Shown piece after piece: positions 27,013 to 37,700 of a stretch of DNA of 64,000 nucleotides. Both the position numbers and the translations under genes were made by a program. The notes under the pieces are model-generated. The model was given only the letters and a program-made list of their open reading frames with translations, was not told the origin of the DNA and ran no database searches. Positions within the stretch are counted from its first letter, which is position 1, and each line of letters opens with the position of its first letter. This stretch comes from Liminaster sp045576355 (GTDB taxonomy: Bacteria; Bacteroidota; Bacteroidia; Bacteroidales; UBA3663): positions 62,001-126,000 of the forward strand of contig JAZNGG010000061.1 of NCBI GenBank assembly GCA_045576355.1. Reading direction: 5' to 3'.

Positions 27013-28596
27013 ATGTTTCCTATACCCGCTATCATGCGCCTATTGTTTGCTATGATTGCGGGTATTTTATTGGCAGATCTGTTACAATCTGTCTTTCCTC
27101 TTTATATCATTGGGATATTAAGTGTAGTGGTGGCAAGTATAGCTTTTATATTACGTGCCTCCTCTCGTTTTGTGATTCGAGTGCGTAGCCAATTGTGGAC
27201 CGGAGCAGCTTTGCTTTTGTTTTTTACCGGGGTCGGTTATGTGAAAACATTATCAGATGTCTCACCCATCGAACACGAGAAAAGGAGAGAGAGAATGCTT
27301 TTGGAGGTACAAACTTCTGGGAAACAGAAGCCCAAAACGACTGCCTATCGAGTAAAGCATACAGATACAGAACGCGAATATATGCTTTACCTACGAGGAG
27401 AGCATTCTCTGATGCCCGGCGATATGTTGCGAGCAGATGCTGTTGTCTATCCCTTGTCAGATACTATTCCATATCATGATTATCTTCATCGTCATGGGAT
27501 CTCCGGAACACTCTTTGCCAGAAATGCAGAAATAATTGAGAATCAAAATGTTTCATTGTTATTACAATTACGACGAACATCTGAAAATATTCGTATGTGG
27601 TGCTCTTATCGTTTAGATTATTCTGATGCACCCGATGCTGTAAAGGCTTTGTGTTTGGGTTGTTTATTTGGAGATAAGTCCGGTTTCTCATCAGATGTTA
27701 TAGAGGACTTTAGTTATTCGGGGATGAGCCATTTGTTAGCAGTTTCCGGTCTTCATGTAGGTGTCGTTTTTGCCATTATTAGTTTTATCTTGCTGTTTTT
27801 TAAGCGTCTTATCTCCAATGTTTTACTTCGGATAATATCTTTAATCTTTCTTTGGGGATATATTCTTTTGGTCGGTTTCCCTCCTTCTGCCATCCGAGCT
27901 GCCGTGATGTTTACTTTGATGGTTGTTTCCGGATTACTTCGTCGAGATTCTTTCGGGTGGCATTCATTGAGTGTCGCTGCTTTGTTTTTGCTGTTATATG
28001 ATAGCCGTCTATTGTGGGATTTATCTTTTCAGATGAGTTTCTTGGCTGCTGCGGGTATTTTGTTGGTTCGCCCGGATTTGCATGCATTAGCTCAAATGAA
28101 AAACATTCATTATCCCTCTTATGTAAATAAAAAGTCATTAAGATGGCGTTGTTTTAGATTGGGCAGATATATAATGGTTTGGCTATATTCTTCTCTATTG
28201 GTAACTTTTTCAGCCCAATTATTTACCCTCCCTATAGTCTTATATTATTTTCATCATCTTCCTCTTTTGTCTTTTCTCCCGACATTATTGGTCCTTCCTT
28301 TACTGACTCTTTTTCTATTGTTGTTGATATTGTTCTTAGCGATTCATTTCTGCATATTCTTTTTCTCAGTTGGGTTATTTTATGATTTTTTTATTGGATT
28401 ATCAGATTTTTGCTGGATAGGAGTTGAGTATTTGGCTTATTGGATTTTATCTGTTGCTCATTGGACACATGATATGGATTTGTTCCTCTTTGGAGATATA
28501 TTATGGTACCCGGACCAATTAGATGTTTTTTTGATGTATTTGCTACTTTTCCTCATTGTTTTGTATTGGAGAGTCTATCGTACTCGCTATAATTAA
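27013..28596 (+). CDS. ComEC/Rec2-family membrane protein
   Basis: The signature ComEC core segment SYSGMSHLLAVSGLHVGVVFAI is at about residues 235-256. It follows an N-terminal region resembling the OB-fold-like domain of the family and is followed by many hydrophobic helices. At 527 residues it ends shortly after the membrane core and lacks the metallo-beta-lactamase domain of longer ComEC proteins. That short form is common in Bacteroidota. ComEC forms the inner-membrane channel for DNA uptake in competent bacteria. Whether this organism is competent cannot be told from the window. Confidence 0.88.
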   Translation: MFPIPAIMRLLFAMIAGILLADLLQSVFPLYIIGILSVVVASIAFILRASSRFVIRVRSQLWTGAALLLFFTGVGYVKTLSDVSPIEHEKRRERMLLEVQTSGKQKPKTTAYRVKHTDTEREYMLYLRGEHSLMPGDMLRADAVVYPLSDTIPYHDYLHRHGISGTLFARNAEIIENQNVSLLLQLRRTSENIRMWCSYRLDYSDAPDAVKALCLGCLFGDKSGFSSDVIEDFSYSGMSHLLAVSGLHVGVVFAIISFILLFFKRLISNVLLRIISLIFLWGYILLVGFPPSAIRAAVMFTLMVVSGLLRRDSFGWHSLSVAALFLLLYDSRLLWDLSFQMSFLAAAGILLVRPDLHALAQMKNIHYPSYVNKKSLRWRCFRLGRYIMVWLYSSLLVTFSAQLFTLPIVLYYFHHLPLLSFLPTLLVLPLLTLFLLLLILFLAIHFCIFFFSVGLFYDFFIGLSDFCWIGVEYLAYWILSVAHWTHDMDLFLFGDILWYPDQLDVFLMYLLLFLIVLYWRVYRTRYN

Positions 28597-28791
28597 TCAA
28601 AATTCTCTCATAATTCTAATGATTGGAAATGAATTTTAAGAAAAGAATTCAGGTTTAACGATTTGATAAATAATAAGATTTGAGATGTCATTGCACGATT
28701 GGAAATCTAATAATATGAAACATTTTATTATATAATTGATACATTCGATGTGGCTGTTTTTATGTGTATCAAAATATTGAACTTTTTATTA

Positions 28792-28820
28792 TTTGTAATT
28801 TCTGAAATATCTTATCTTTG
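28792..28820 (+). promoter_or_regulatory. Promoter of the xylan-utilisation genes
   Basis: TTTG at 28792-28795 and TATCTTTG at 28813-28820 are 17 bases apart. An AT-rich leader of about 80 bases precedes the symporter ATG. The rest of the 28597-28907 gap shows nothing else I can name. Confidence 0.65.
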
Positions 28821-28907
28821 CAATCGTAGTGATATTTAGAGATTACTATTTAGATTTCAATTTTTATTTAGTGTTTTGATTTATTATTTAATTATTATAA
28901 TATCCAT

Positions 28908-30335
28908 ATGAATTCTTCTACTAATAAAATTTGTGCAACAGAACAAGGCTTTTATAAATTGTCTTGGCTACAACGGATCGGCTTCGGTTCAGGAGATTTG
29001 GCTCAGAATCTGATTTATCAGACAGTTTCGATGTATTTACTTTTTTTCTATACAGATGTTTATGGCCTTGATCCGGCTGCTGCCGCTACGATGTTTTTAG
29101 TTGTCCGTCTGATAGATGTATTATGGGACCCGTTGGTAGGTGCTTATGTTGATAAACATACTCCCAGGTTAGGTAAATATAGATCATATTTAGTCTTTGG
29201 AGGTATTCCGTTGACAGGTTTGGCTATTTTGTGCTTTTGGGATGGTTTTGCTCCCTCATTGATTTATGCATATATTACCTATGTGGTTTTGTCTATGCTT
29301 TATACGTTAATCAATGTTCCCTATGGAGCTCTTAATTCCTCATTGACACGAGACACAAATGAAATAACCATATTGACTTCAACCCGAATGTTTATGGCTA
29401 ATGTCGGAGGTTTGGCTGTTTCAGCAGGAGTCCCGATATTGGTGGCATATTTGGCATTTCATAAGGTAGCTTATGAGACTATAGAAATGGCTTTATTCAT
29501 GGGTTTAGGTTCATTGCCTGCTTTTATTTTTATGCCCATGGTTCCTGCTATCAAACGTAAGGTTGGCAAGAAAGGGATGTTTTATATCTTCCTTTCTGTC
29601 GCTATTGTTGGAATGGCTATGCTTTATGTCATCAGTAAGATGGGGACAATCAGTGATAATATTGTTTGGGTTTATGTGGCTCAATTTATTAAGTCCACCG
29701 GTGTGATTGTTGCTACCGGTTATATGTGGGCTCTGATTCCGGAAGTTATTTCGTATGCAGAGTACACAACCGGTCGGCGTATTTCCGGTATTGTCAATGC
29801 TTTGACCGGAATCTTTTATAAGGCTGGTATGGCCCTTGGAGGTGTCGTTCCCGGATTGGTCCTTGCTTATACACAGTATCAGAAAGCCGAAGAGGCTAAT
29901 GCTATGCCTAAGGATGCGGATGCATGGTTTAATGCAATGTTGATTTTTGCATTAACTGGTTTGGCTCTATTAATATTTTGTTTTAGCCAGACGAAAGAGC
30001 GCGTTGTAATGGATGAAAAAGAGACTGCCAATGTTAAAGTTATGGATCTTTTTACAGAGTTTTTCCGTAATCGCCCGTTACGTATCATTGCACTCTTTTT
30101 TATAACAGCCTTTGCTATGATGTCTGTGGGCAATGCTGCTGGAGCATATTTTATGAATAATTTAGAATTGCAAACTCCATTGGCTCAAGAGGGAATTCGT
30201 TGGTTGGTTTGTGTAATCCCGGCATTATTGCTTCTTTTGGCAATGTTTATCATTTCCAAATATGAATTAGATGATGCTACGATAGATAAAATCAATCGAG
30301 AAATAGAGGCTCGTGCCTCTTCTGAAAAGAAATGA
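28908..30335 (+). CDS. GPH-family (MFS) sugar:cation symporter
   Basis: Members of the glycoside-pentoside-hexuronide family import sugars or oligosaccharides with Na+ or H+. The N-terminal signature is present: KLSWLQRIGFGSGDLAQNLI, FFYTDVYGLDPAAAA, then VRLIDVLWDPLVGAYVDKHTPRLGKYRSYL. About twelve hydrophobic helices span its 475 residues. It is directly followed by a GH10 xylanase, a GH43 enzyme and a GH67 alpha-glucuronidase. Xylo-oligosaccharides, possibly decorated with methylglucuronate, are the likely substrate. Substrate is inferred from neighbours only. Confidence 0.9.
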   Translation: MNSSTNKICATEQGFYKLSWLQRIGFGSGDLAQNLIYQTVSMYLLFFYTDVYGLDPAAAATMFLVVRLIDVLWDPLVGAYVDKHTPRLGKYRSYLVFGGIPLTGLAILCFWDGFAPSLIYAYITYVVLSMLYTLINVPYGALNSSLTRDTNEITILTSTRMFMANVGGLAVSAGVPILVAYLAFHKVAYETIEMALFMGLGSLPAFIFMPMVPAIKRKVGKKGMFYIFLSVAIVGMAMLYVISKMGTISDNIVWVYVAQFIKSTGVIVATGYMWALIPEVISYAEYTTGRRISGIVNALTGIFYKAGMALGGVVPGLVLAYTQYQKAEEANAMPKDADAWFNAMLIFALTGLALLIFCFSQTKERVVMDEKETANVKVMDLFTEFFRNRPLRIIALFFITAFAMMSVGNAAGAYFMNNLELQTPLAQEGIRWLVCVIPALLLLLAMFIISKYELDDATIDKINREIEARASSEKK

Positions 30336-30413
30336 GTTATGTTATAATTATTGAATTGAGTCAATAATAAATCGATTAATAGATGTTTTCACTTTTTTAT
30401 AAAAATAACAATC

Positions 30414-31553
30414 ATGAATATTAGAGGAATATTTATTACGTTATGCGCCTTGTGTGTTTCATTTATGGTGTCAGGTCAAGAGGTCCCTACATTAAAAGAT
30501 GTACCACTGAAAGATGCCTTTGGAGATAGATTCCTTGTTGGAACAGCGCTTAATGTCCGTCAAATTTTCGAAAAGGATGCAAAAGGTGCAGCAGTTGCCA
30601 AGCATCACTTCAATTCGATTGTTGCCGAAAATTGTATGAAGTGTGAAGAAATACATCCTCAAGAGAATATTTATAATTGGACAGAGGCTGATCGTTTTGT
30701 AAAATTTGGAGAAGATAATGACATGGTTATTATTGGCCATTGTCTGATTTGGCATTCGCAGTTGGCTCCTTGGTTTTGTAAAGATGATAATGGAGATTTG
30801 GTTTCGCCAGAAGTACTACGTAAACGGATGAAAGATCACATAACAACGATTGTCCGTCGATATAAAGGTAGGATTTTCGGTTGGGATGTTGTTAATGAGG
30901 CGATAGAGGATGATGGAAGTTATAGAAATTCTGATTTCTATCGTATATTAGGAGAAGAGTATATACCTTTGGCATTCCAATTTGCTCATGAAGCAGACCC
31001 CAATGCAGAGCTATATTATAATGATTTCTCAATGGATAAACCCGGTAAACGAGCAACCGTGGTTAAGTTAGTAAAAGATTTACAGGCTAAAGGTATTCGA
31101 ATCGATGCTGTCGGAATGCAAAGCCATATGGGATTAGATCATCCGGAGTTATTTGAGTTTGAGACTAGTCTAAAGGCGTATGCAGAAACAGGAGTAAAAG
31201 TGATGATAACCGAATGGGATGTAAGTGCATTGCCCTTGGTGAAACGGGGAGCAAATGTCGGTGATAGAGTGGCTTATCGTAAATCTCTTAACCCATATCC
31301 TGATGGCTTGCCGGAGAATGTCTCAAAAGAATGGAATGATCGTATGACTGAGATTTTTAATATATTCCTGAAGCATTCAGATGTTATTTCTCGTGTAACA
31401 GCATGGGGTATTTCGGATGAGGATTCCTGGAAAAATAATTGGCCGGTAAGAGGGCGTACGGAGTATCCATTGCTTTTTGATCGGGATTATCAGATGAAAC
31501 CTTTTTTGCAGAAGGCTATTAAAAAGCATGGTAAGAAAAGAAAAAGTAAATAA
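30414..31553 (+). CDS. Endo-1,4-beta-xylanase, glycoside hydrolase family 10
   Basis: GH10 xylanases cut the xylan backbone with retention of configuration. A signal peptide ends near MVSGQ. The barrel motifs are HCLIWHSQLAPWF and GWDVVNEAIEDDG with acid/base Glu162. MITEWDVSALP carries the nucleophile Glu267, and SRVTAWGISDEDSW completes the set. At 379 residues it is a single catalytic domain with no carbohydrate-binding module. It is the second gene of the xylan cluster. It should act outside the cytoplasm, upstream of the symporter. Confidence 0.95.
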   Translation: MNIRGIFITLCALCVSFMVSGQEVPTLKDVPLKDAFGDRFLVGTALNVRQIFEKDAKGAAVAKHHFNSIVAENCMKCEEIHPQENIYNWTEADRFVKFGEDNDMVIIGHCLIWHSQLAPWFCKDDNGDLVSPEVLRKRMKDHITTIVRRYKGRIFGWDVVNEAIEDDGSYRNSDFYRILGEEYIPLAFQFAHEADPNAELYYNDFSMDKPGKRATVVKLVKDLQAKGIRIDAVGMQSHMGLDHPELFEFETSLKAYAETGVKVMITEWDVSALPLVKRGANVGDRVAYRKSLNPYPDGLPENVSKEWNDRMTEIFNIFLKHSDVISRVTAWGISDEDSWKNNWPVRGRTEYPLLFDRDYQMKPFLQKAIKKHGKKRKSK

Positions 31554-31623
31554 TAATTGAGGTTCGTTTATCGATATAAATATGATAAGTAATAATATTA
31601 ATTGTAATTTAAATATTGTTTAT

Positions 31624-32595
31624 ATGAAAAAAAGATATTTAGTGCCAGAAGATTATATGGCAGATCCGTCCGTTCATGTTTTTAATGATCGTCTTTATAT
31701 TTATCCTTCTCATGACAGAGAGAGCGGTATCGAAGAGAATGATAATGGAGATCATTTTGATATGAAAGATTATCATGTTTTTTCGACCGAAGACCCTATG
31801 GAAGGAGATGTTGTAGATCATGGTGTTGTTCTTGATGTAGATGATATCCCGTGGGCAGGTCGGCAATTGTGGGACTGCGATGTGGCGGAAAAAGATGGAA
31901 AGTATTATATGTATTTTCCTTTAAAAGATAAGAATGACATTTTTCGTATTGGTGTTGCAGTAAGTGATAAACCAGAAGGTCCATTTATTCCTAAGAGTGA
32001 TCCGATAAAGGGTAGTTATAGTATTGATCCCGCTGTTATCAAAGATGAAGATGGACATTATTATATGTATTTTGGAGGCCTTTGGGGAGGACAATTGCAA
32101 CGATATCGCGATAATAAAGCCCTCGAATGTGCACGTCTCAACGAAGATCATGAGCCAGCAATCCCTGCACGTGTGGTTCGTTTGACTGATGATATGTTTG
32201 AGTTTGCAGAGGAACCACGTTCGGTTGTAATTTTAGATGAAGAGGGCAATCCTTTAACTGCTGGTGATAACGACCGCCGTTTTTTTGAGGCCAGCTGGAT
32301 GCATAAGTATAATGGGAAGTATTATTTTTCATATTCTACCGGTGACACACATAGACTTTGTTATGCAATCGGTGATAATCCCTATGGACCTTTTACATAT
32401 CAGGGGGTTATTTTAACACCTGTAATTGGTTGGACCACACATCATTCTATTGTTGAGTATAAAGGGAAATGGTATCTTTTCCATCATGATAGTGTTCCAT
32501 CCGGAGGTAAAACTTGGCTGCGCAGTTTAAAAGTTTGCGAACTGCAATATGACCAAGAAGGACATATTTTGCCGATAGAGGGTTTGGAACAATAA
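31624..32595 (+). CDS. Glycoside hydrolase family 43 beta-xylosidase / alpha-L-arabinofuranosidase
   Basis: The ATG at 31624 gives MKKRYLVPEDYMADPS with no signal peptide, so the enzyme is probably cytoplasmic; an upstream ATG at 31582 adds only an Asn-rich leader. The three GH43 catalytic acids are recognisable: base Asp14 in YMADPSVHVF, pKa modulator Asp135 in YSIDPAV, and acid Glu222 in RRFFEASWMHKY. The 323-residue single domain closely matches the GH43 enzymes of gut Bacteroides xylan loci. It probably trims imported xylo-oligosaccharides. A terminator follows immediately. Confidence 0.92.
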   Translation: MKKRYLVPEDYMADPSVHVFNDRLYIYPSHDRESGIEENDNGDHFDMKDYHVFSTEDPMEGDVVDHGVVLDVDDIPWAGRQLWDCDVAEKDGKYYMYFPLKDKNDIFRIGVAVSDKPEGPFIPKSDPIKGSYSIDPAVIKDEDGHYYMYFGGLWGGQLQRYRDNKALECARLNEDHEPAIPARVVRLTDDMFEFAEEPRSVVILDEEGNPLTAGDNDRRFFEASWMHKYNGKYYFSYSTGDTHRLCYAIGDNPYGPFTYQGVILTPVIGWTTHHSIVEYKGKWYLFHHDSVPSGGKTWLRSLKVCELQYDQEGHILPIEGLEQ

Positions 32596-32612
32596 TAGGG
32601 AAATGATATGAG

Positions 32613-32654
32613 GTAACGGATTGGAGCCGAAAGGCTCCATTCTGTTACTTTTTT
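32613..32654 (+). terminator. Intrinsic terminator after the GH43 gene
   Basis: GTAACGGATTGGAGCC pairs with GGCTCCATTCTGTTAC around a GAAA tetraloop, with a short internal mismatch, followed by TTTTTT. Confidence 0.85.
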
Positions 32655-32681
32655 GTAATTAATAAAAAGCTATATATAGAT

Positions 32682-34694
32682 ATGAGGAGAGTAGGATTGT
32701 TGGTTTTATTCGTTGTATTGTTTTCATGTTCACTCTTTGCAGAGAGTGGAAAGGAACTTTGGTTACGAGCCGAAAAGGGACAAAACTCTCAAGTGGTTGT
32801 TAAAGGAAAAAGAGATGTTACCATAGATATTGCTGCCCAGGAACTACAAGAGACTTGGCGAGGGAAAACGGTCTGTTTGCAAGTGAAAAAAAGGAAAGGA
32901 GTTCCGGCCGAGTCGTTTATGATAGACTTTCGAGATGATATTACAAAGATATCCTCACCTTCCTCTATTGGAGTGCTTTATGGGACATTTCATTTGCTTA
33001 GATTGCAAGAGTCTTGTATGCTACCTTCTGATACGTTGATTGAAGAATGTCCGATGTATGAAAGACGTCTGCTGAATCATTGGGACAATTTGGATGGAAC
33101 TATCGAACGTGGTTATGCAGGTAAGAGTTTGTGGCAGTGGAGAGATCTCCCTGATAATAAATCTCCCCGTTATCAAGAGTATGCACGAGCCAATGCTTCT
33201 ATAGGTATAAATGGTACAGTTTTGAATAATGTCAATGCTTCATCTCAGATCCTTTCTAAGGATTATTTGCTTAAGGTAAAAACTTTAGCAGATATTTTCC
33301 GTCCCTATGGTATCCGAGTTTATCTCTCTATTAATTTTGCATCACCTATCCAATTATCGCAATTGCCAACAGCTGATCCTCTAAATGAGGAAGTTCGTCA
33401 CTGGTGGAAAAATAAAGTCAATGAGATATATCATATAATTCCTGACTTTGGAGGTTTTTTGGTGAAAGCTAATAGCGAGGGCCAGCCCGGACCATGTGAT
33501 TATAACCGGACTCATGCTGAAGGGGCAAATATGTTGGCAGAGGCATTAAAGCCTCATGGTGGAGTTGTCATGTGGAGGGCATTTGTTTATAATCCATCGG
33601 ATGCGGATCGAGCCAAGCAAGCTTACATAGAATTCCAGCCATTGGATGGAAAATTTATGGATAATGTAATCGTTCAGATTAAGAATGGTCCTGTAGATTT
33701 TCAACCGAGAGAGCCCTATAGTCCCTTGTTTGGCGCTATGCCACAAACCGAAGAGATGGTAGAGTTCCAAATTACTCAAGAGTATTTAGGTCATTCAAAT
33801 CATATCGCTTTTTTAGCTCCTATGTGGAATGAGTTTTTTGGATTTGTATCTCCTTCTTCACTTACTGCTATTTCCGGAGTTTCAAATATTGGCGATGATG
33901 AAAACTGGTGCGGACATCCATTTGCACAAGCAAATTGGTATGCTTATGGACGTTTAGCATGGAATCCCTCTCTCTCTTCGGAACAAATCGCTCGAGAATG
34001 GTTGTATCAGTCATTTGACCTCCAAGGACATTCAGAAGTAGAAGAGGGGCTTCTTGATTTAATGTTGAAGAGTCATGAAGCTGTGGTGGACTATATGATG
34101 CCTTTAGGATTACATCATTTATTTGCTTGGGGGCATCATTATGGACCTGAACCTTGGTGTGCGGTAGCCGGTGCCAGACCAGATTGGATGCCATCATATT
34201 ATCATCGAGCAGATTCAGAAGGATTAGGTTTTGATCGTTCTTCACGAGGCAGTAATGCGACCTCTCAATATCCTAAGAAATGGGGTAAAATAGTGGACGA
34301 TCCAACGACTTGTCCAGAAGAATATCTTTTATGGTTTCATCATGTGCCGTGGAGTTATAAACTTAAAACAGGTCGAACCTTGTGGGAAGAACTTTGCTAT
34401 CGTTATGACCGAGGGGTAAAGTCTGTACGGCACTTCCAACACCTATGGGCTGCCGTCAAACCTTATGTCGATCAAGAACGATACGAAGATGTAACCCTCA
34501 GACTGCAAACTCAAGTACGTGATGCACAATGGTGGAAGGATGCTTGTTTGCTTTATTTTGGTCAGTTTTCAAAGATGCCCATACCGGAGAGTGTAGAGAT
34601 GCCCATTCATAATTTAGAGGAATTACAAAAAGTCAATTTAGGAATCTCTAATTATGAATGTCCTACACCTTCTTTGCTGAATCAAAAACGATAA
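32682..34694 (+). CDS. Xylan alpha-1,2-glucuronidase, glycoside hydrolase family 67
   Basis: GH67 enzymes remove (4-O-methyl)glucuronic acid from the non-reducing end of glucuronoxylo-oligosaccharides. An export signal is present, with cleavage near SLFA; a weaker lipobox-like LFSC also occurs. Landmarks include NHWDNLDGTIERGYAGKSLW and HIAFLAPMWNEFFGF. The putative catalytic residues are Glu266 (NSEGQPGP), Asp339 (NGPVDFQPREP) and Glu367 (QITQEYLGHS). Each is exactly 26 positions before the catalytic residues E292, D365 and E393 of the Cellvibrio japonicus enzyme. At 670 residues it is full length. Although it follows a terminator, it clearly belongs to the xylan cluster by function. Its stop lies only 14 bases from that of the convergent helicase gene. 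Confidence 0.93.
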   Translation: MRRVGLLVLFVVLFSCSLFAESGKELWLRAEKGQNSQVVVKGKRDVTIDIAAQELQETWRGKTVCLQVKKRKGVPAESFMIDFRDDITKISSPSSIGVLYGTFHLLRLQESCMLPSDTLIEECPMYERRLLNHWDNLDGTIERGYAGKSLWQWRDLPDNKSPRYQEYARANASIGINGTVLNNVNASSQILSKDYLLKVKTLADIFRPYGIRVYLSINFASPIQLSQLPTADPLNEEVRHWWKNKVNEIYHIIPDFGGFLVKANSEGQPGPCDYNRTHAEGANMLAEALKPHGGVVMWRAFVYNPSDADRAKQAYIEFQPLDGKFMDNVIVQIKNGPVDFQPREPYSPLFGAMPQTEEMVEFQITQEYLGHSNHIAFLAPMWNEFFGFVSPSSLTAISGVSNIGDDENWCGHPFAQANWYAYGRLAWNPSLSSEQIAREWLYQSFDLQGHSEVEEGLLDLMLKSHEAVVDYMMPLGLHHLFAWGHHYGPEPWCAVAGARPDWMPSYYHRADSEGLGFDRSSRGSNATSQYPKKWGKIVDDPTTCPEEYLLWFHHVPWSYKLKTGRTLWEELCYRYDRGVKSVRHFQHLWAAVKPYVDQERYEDVTLRLQTQVRDAQWWKDACLLYFGQFSKMPIPESVEMPIHNLEELQKVNLGISNYECPTPSLLNQKR

Positions 34695-34708
34695 GTAACA
34701 CCAACCGA

Positions 34709-37700
34709 TTACCAATCTTTACTATCGGATATTTTATTGGAGTCAATATACCAGATGTAACCTCGTATTTTACTAAATCCCATTTGAGAGAGTAGGTGCA
34801 TGTAGTGTTTGACTTGTGCTCTATATCCTTTATGAGGTTGCCCTGTCTTATAGTCTATTACTGAAACGTTCCCTTGATTATCTATTATGATACGATCGGG
34901 ACGTTTCATTTCTTTATTAAGGGAAATGATGTTGTGTTCGTTAAGAACTCTTTGCCCGGGAAGAAACCAATGTGCTGTCGATGGATGGGATACTCTCTCT
35001 TTAATGAGTTTTTTCATCTCATTCCGTTCGATAATGGTTTCGTCTAATAATCCAATATTGTATAGATGGTCTATGGGTGTTTCAATACTTTTGTTGTCTA
35101 TGATTGCTGCCATAGCAATATGTATCAGATTGCCTCGTATGATGGCTGCATCGTGCTCTGACTGTTGACTTAGTTTTTGGCTCAGCCGTGGGAGAGTTTT
35201 GTGACGATATGCTTTTTCATGTTCTACATTTGTGGTGTTGCCTTGTGGGTTATCAAGTGGATTATAATCTTCTTTACTTTCGTCGTTATTGTTAGAAAAC
35301 TGTATAGAACTTCTTGCAGAAGGATCTGATCCGGGTTTTAAACACATGCCCCATTCTGTTTTATTTTCTTTTTGTGTGAAGTTTGACAGATAGTTTGATA
35401 ATTTCGAAGACTTTCCTTTCCCCTCTTTGGGTTTAGGTCCTATGAGTATAAGTGCGCTTTTAGCTCTGGTAAAACCAACATATACTGTGTTGATATTGTC
35501 GATAATAATCCGCAATCGTTCTGCTTGAAAATCATCATTAAAGATGGTTTTATGTATTTGACTATTTAATGAAATTGGAAGAATTAAGTTTTCTTTACCT
35601 AAAATTTTGTCCTGAGGTTTGCACCAAATGATATTCTTTTTTTTAGTGTCGATGTCCATTTCCCAATCAGAAAATGGGATAATAACAGCCGGCATACCCA
35701 ATCCCTTAGACGCATGTATAGTCATTATTTGGATAGCATTTTGTTCTGCAGGAGTTTCTATCGTTTTCTTTGATCCAGTGTTTTTCCACCATTCCAAAAA
35801 TGCAGATAAATCTGGTGTTTGTTGTGAAGAAAATTCTAATACAAGATCTTTAAATGATTGTACAAAAACTATATCGCTATGATCTTGATTCGGTAATATA
35901 CTTATTACTTCTTCTATCAATTCATATATGGGTAAATGTCGGATTTCGTGGGGATTAAGGGGCATTTCCTTTCCGTTAAAGTATCTTTGTAAAGCTTCAT
36001 CGGCCGTGAGCCCGGAAAGTTGGTAATAATTACATGCTGCAACAGCTTTGTTGATTTCTGAATTTGGGTTCTGCAAAAATTGGAGTAAACTTATGATAGC
36101 TTGTATGACAGGACGAGAAGTAAGAAATAAAGCTTCGCTGGAAATAGTATTAAAGTTGTACGGAGACTCCGGATGCTCTTTTTTATATCTCATTAGTGCT
36201 TCTACTGCTGCAGCACAAATAACTTTCGTACGAGCAATAATAGCAATGTCTTTAGCTTCATAACCATTTTGCTGTAACTGAATTACCTTCTCCGGAATCT
36301 TTTCGGCTATCTTTGTTATTTTGTCGTTTTCTTTAGGTCTTTCTTCAAATTCTACGAAGTCTATTTTTACCCACCCTTCACCTTCTTTCTTCTTAGCAGA
36401 AGGGATTTGTTGCTCAACATCCGCATATATTTCAGTGATGTCATGGTTATCTTCTTTCTGTTCAACATTGAATAAATTTTCAAGACTTAAGGAAAGATGG
36501 GGGAAAAATTTGTTATTGAAGTTTATAATTTCAGCTGATGAACGCCAATTAGTGCGCAATGTGCTATTATCATCGTGTCTTAGATTACGTTCATAATTGT
36601 TGATTTTAGAGTGTAATAATCCCCAATCACTTCCTCGCCAACGATAAATGCTTTGTTTGACATCTCCTACTATTAGATTTTTATGCCCCATAGAGAGGGC
36701 ATTGCTGAGTAACGGCTTGAAATTATTCCATTGCATTCCAGAAGTGTCCTGAAACTCGTCTATCATGAAATGGTTGATTCTTGTGCCTATTTTTTCATAA
36801 ATAAATGGGGCATCTTCGGTACCTATCAGTCGATTAAGTAACTCTGTCGTGTTACTTAACATCATAATACACTCATCGGCACAATATTGTCGAATCTCTT
36901 TATCAATACTTGCTAAGATTCCGAGTTGGTATATGTTTTTACTAATTGTCAGAGCACTCTGAAAACGGATATAGTCTTCCTCAAAAAAAGAAATGCATTG
37001 CAGAAAGTGATTCTGAATATCATCAATGGTTTCTAGTGGTAATGGCCCTTGGAGCTGGTTCTTTTTGGCAAACCATTTGTTCGGTTCTTGAGTCAGAGAA
37101 ATGAATCTTTTTCCAGGTTCTTTCATTTCTCCGTTTTGCCATTCTAATAGAATCTTGGGAAATCCATAAGCAAAATCTTCGGGGGCTAATCCATATCTTT
37201 TAAGGAGCGTAATACCCTCTTCTCCAAGTTCATTCAATGTTTGTTTTCCAGATTTGATGATCTGTTTAAGTTGTCGAATATAATCTTTTAGTGCTTTTTT
37301 GTCGCTGGTAAACTTTGCGATTTCATCACCATATATTTTATAGTCTTCTTGGGTAAGGACTTGTGCAATGTTATATAATTCTTTCTTTAGATCCCAACTG
37401 CTGCCTTGGCTAATACGATCATTGGAGAAACTCAATAACCACTCCAATTCAGTTTTGTCTTCGTTCTGACCTACATTCTCTATAAAAGCATTTACAGCGG
37501 CTTCTATGATGGGTTTACTGTCAAGATTAATTTCGTAACTTCCCTGAATGTTTAGTTCTCTTGCAAATGAACGAACGATTTTCTGAAAAAAACTATCTAT
37601 CGTGCTTATATTAAAATTGGAATAGTCGTTGAGTATATTGGTTAAAATATCTTTTGCTTTTTGGCAAATTTCTTCTTCTTTATTCTTCCCCTTGGGATTA

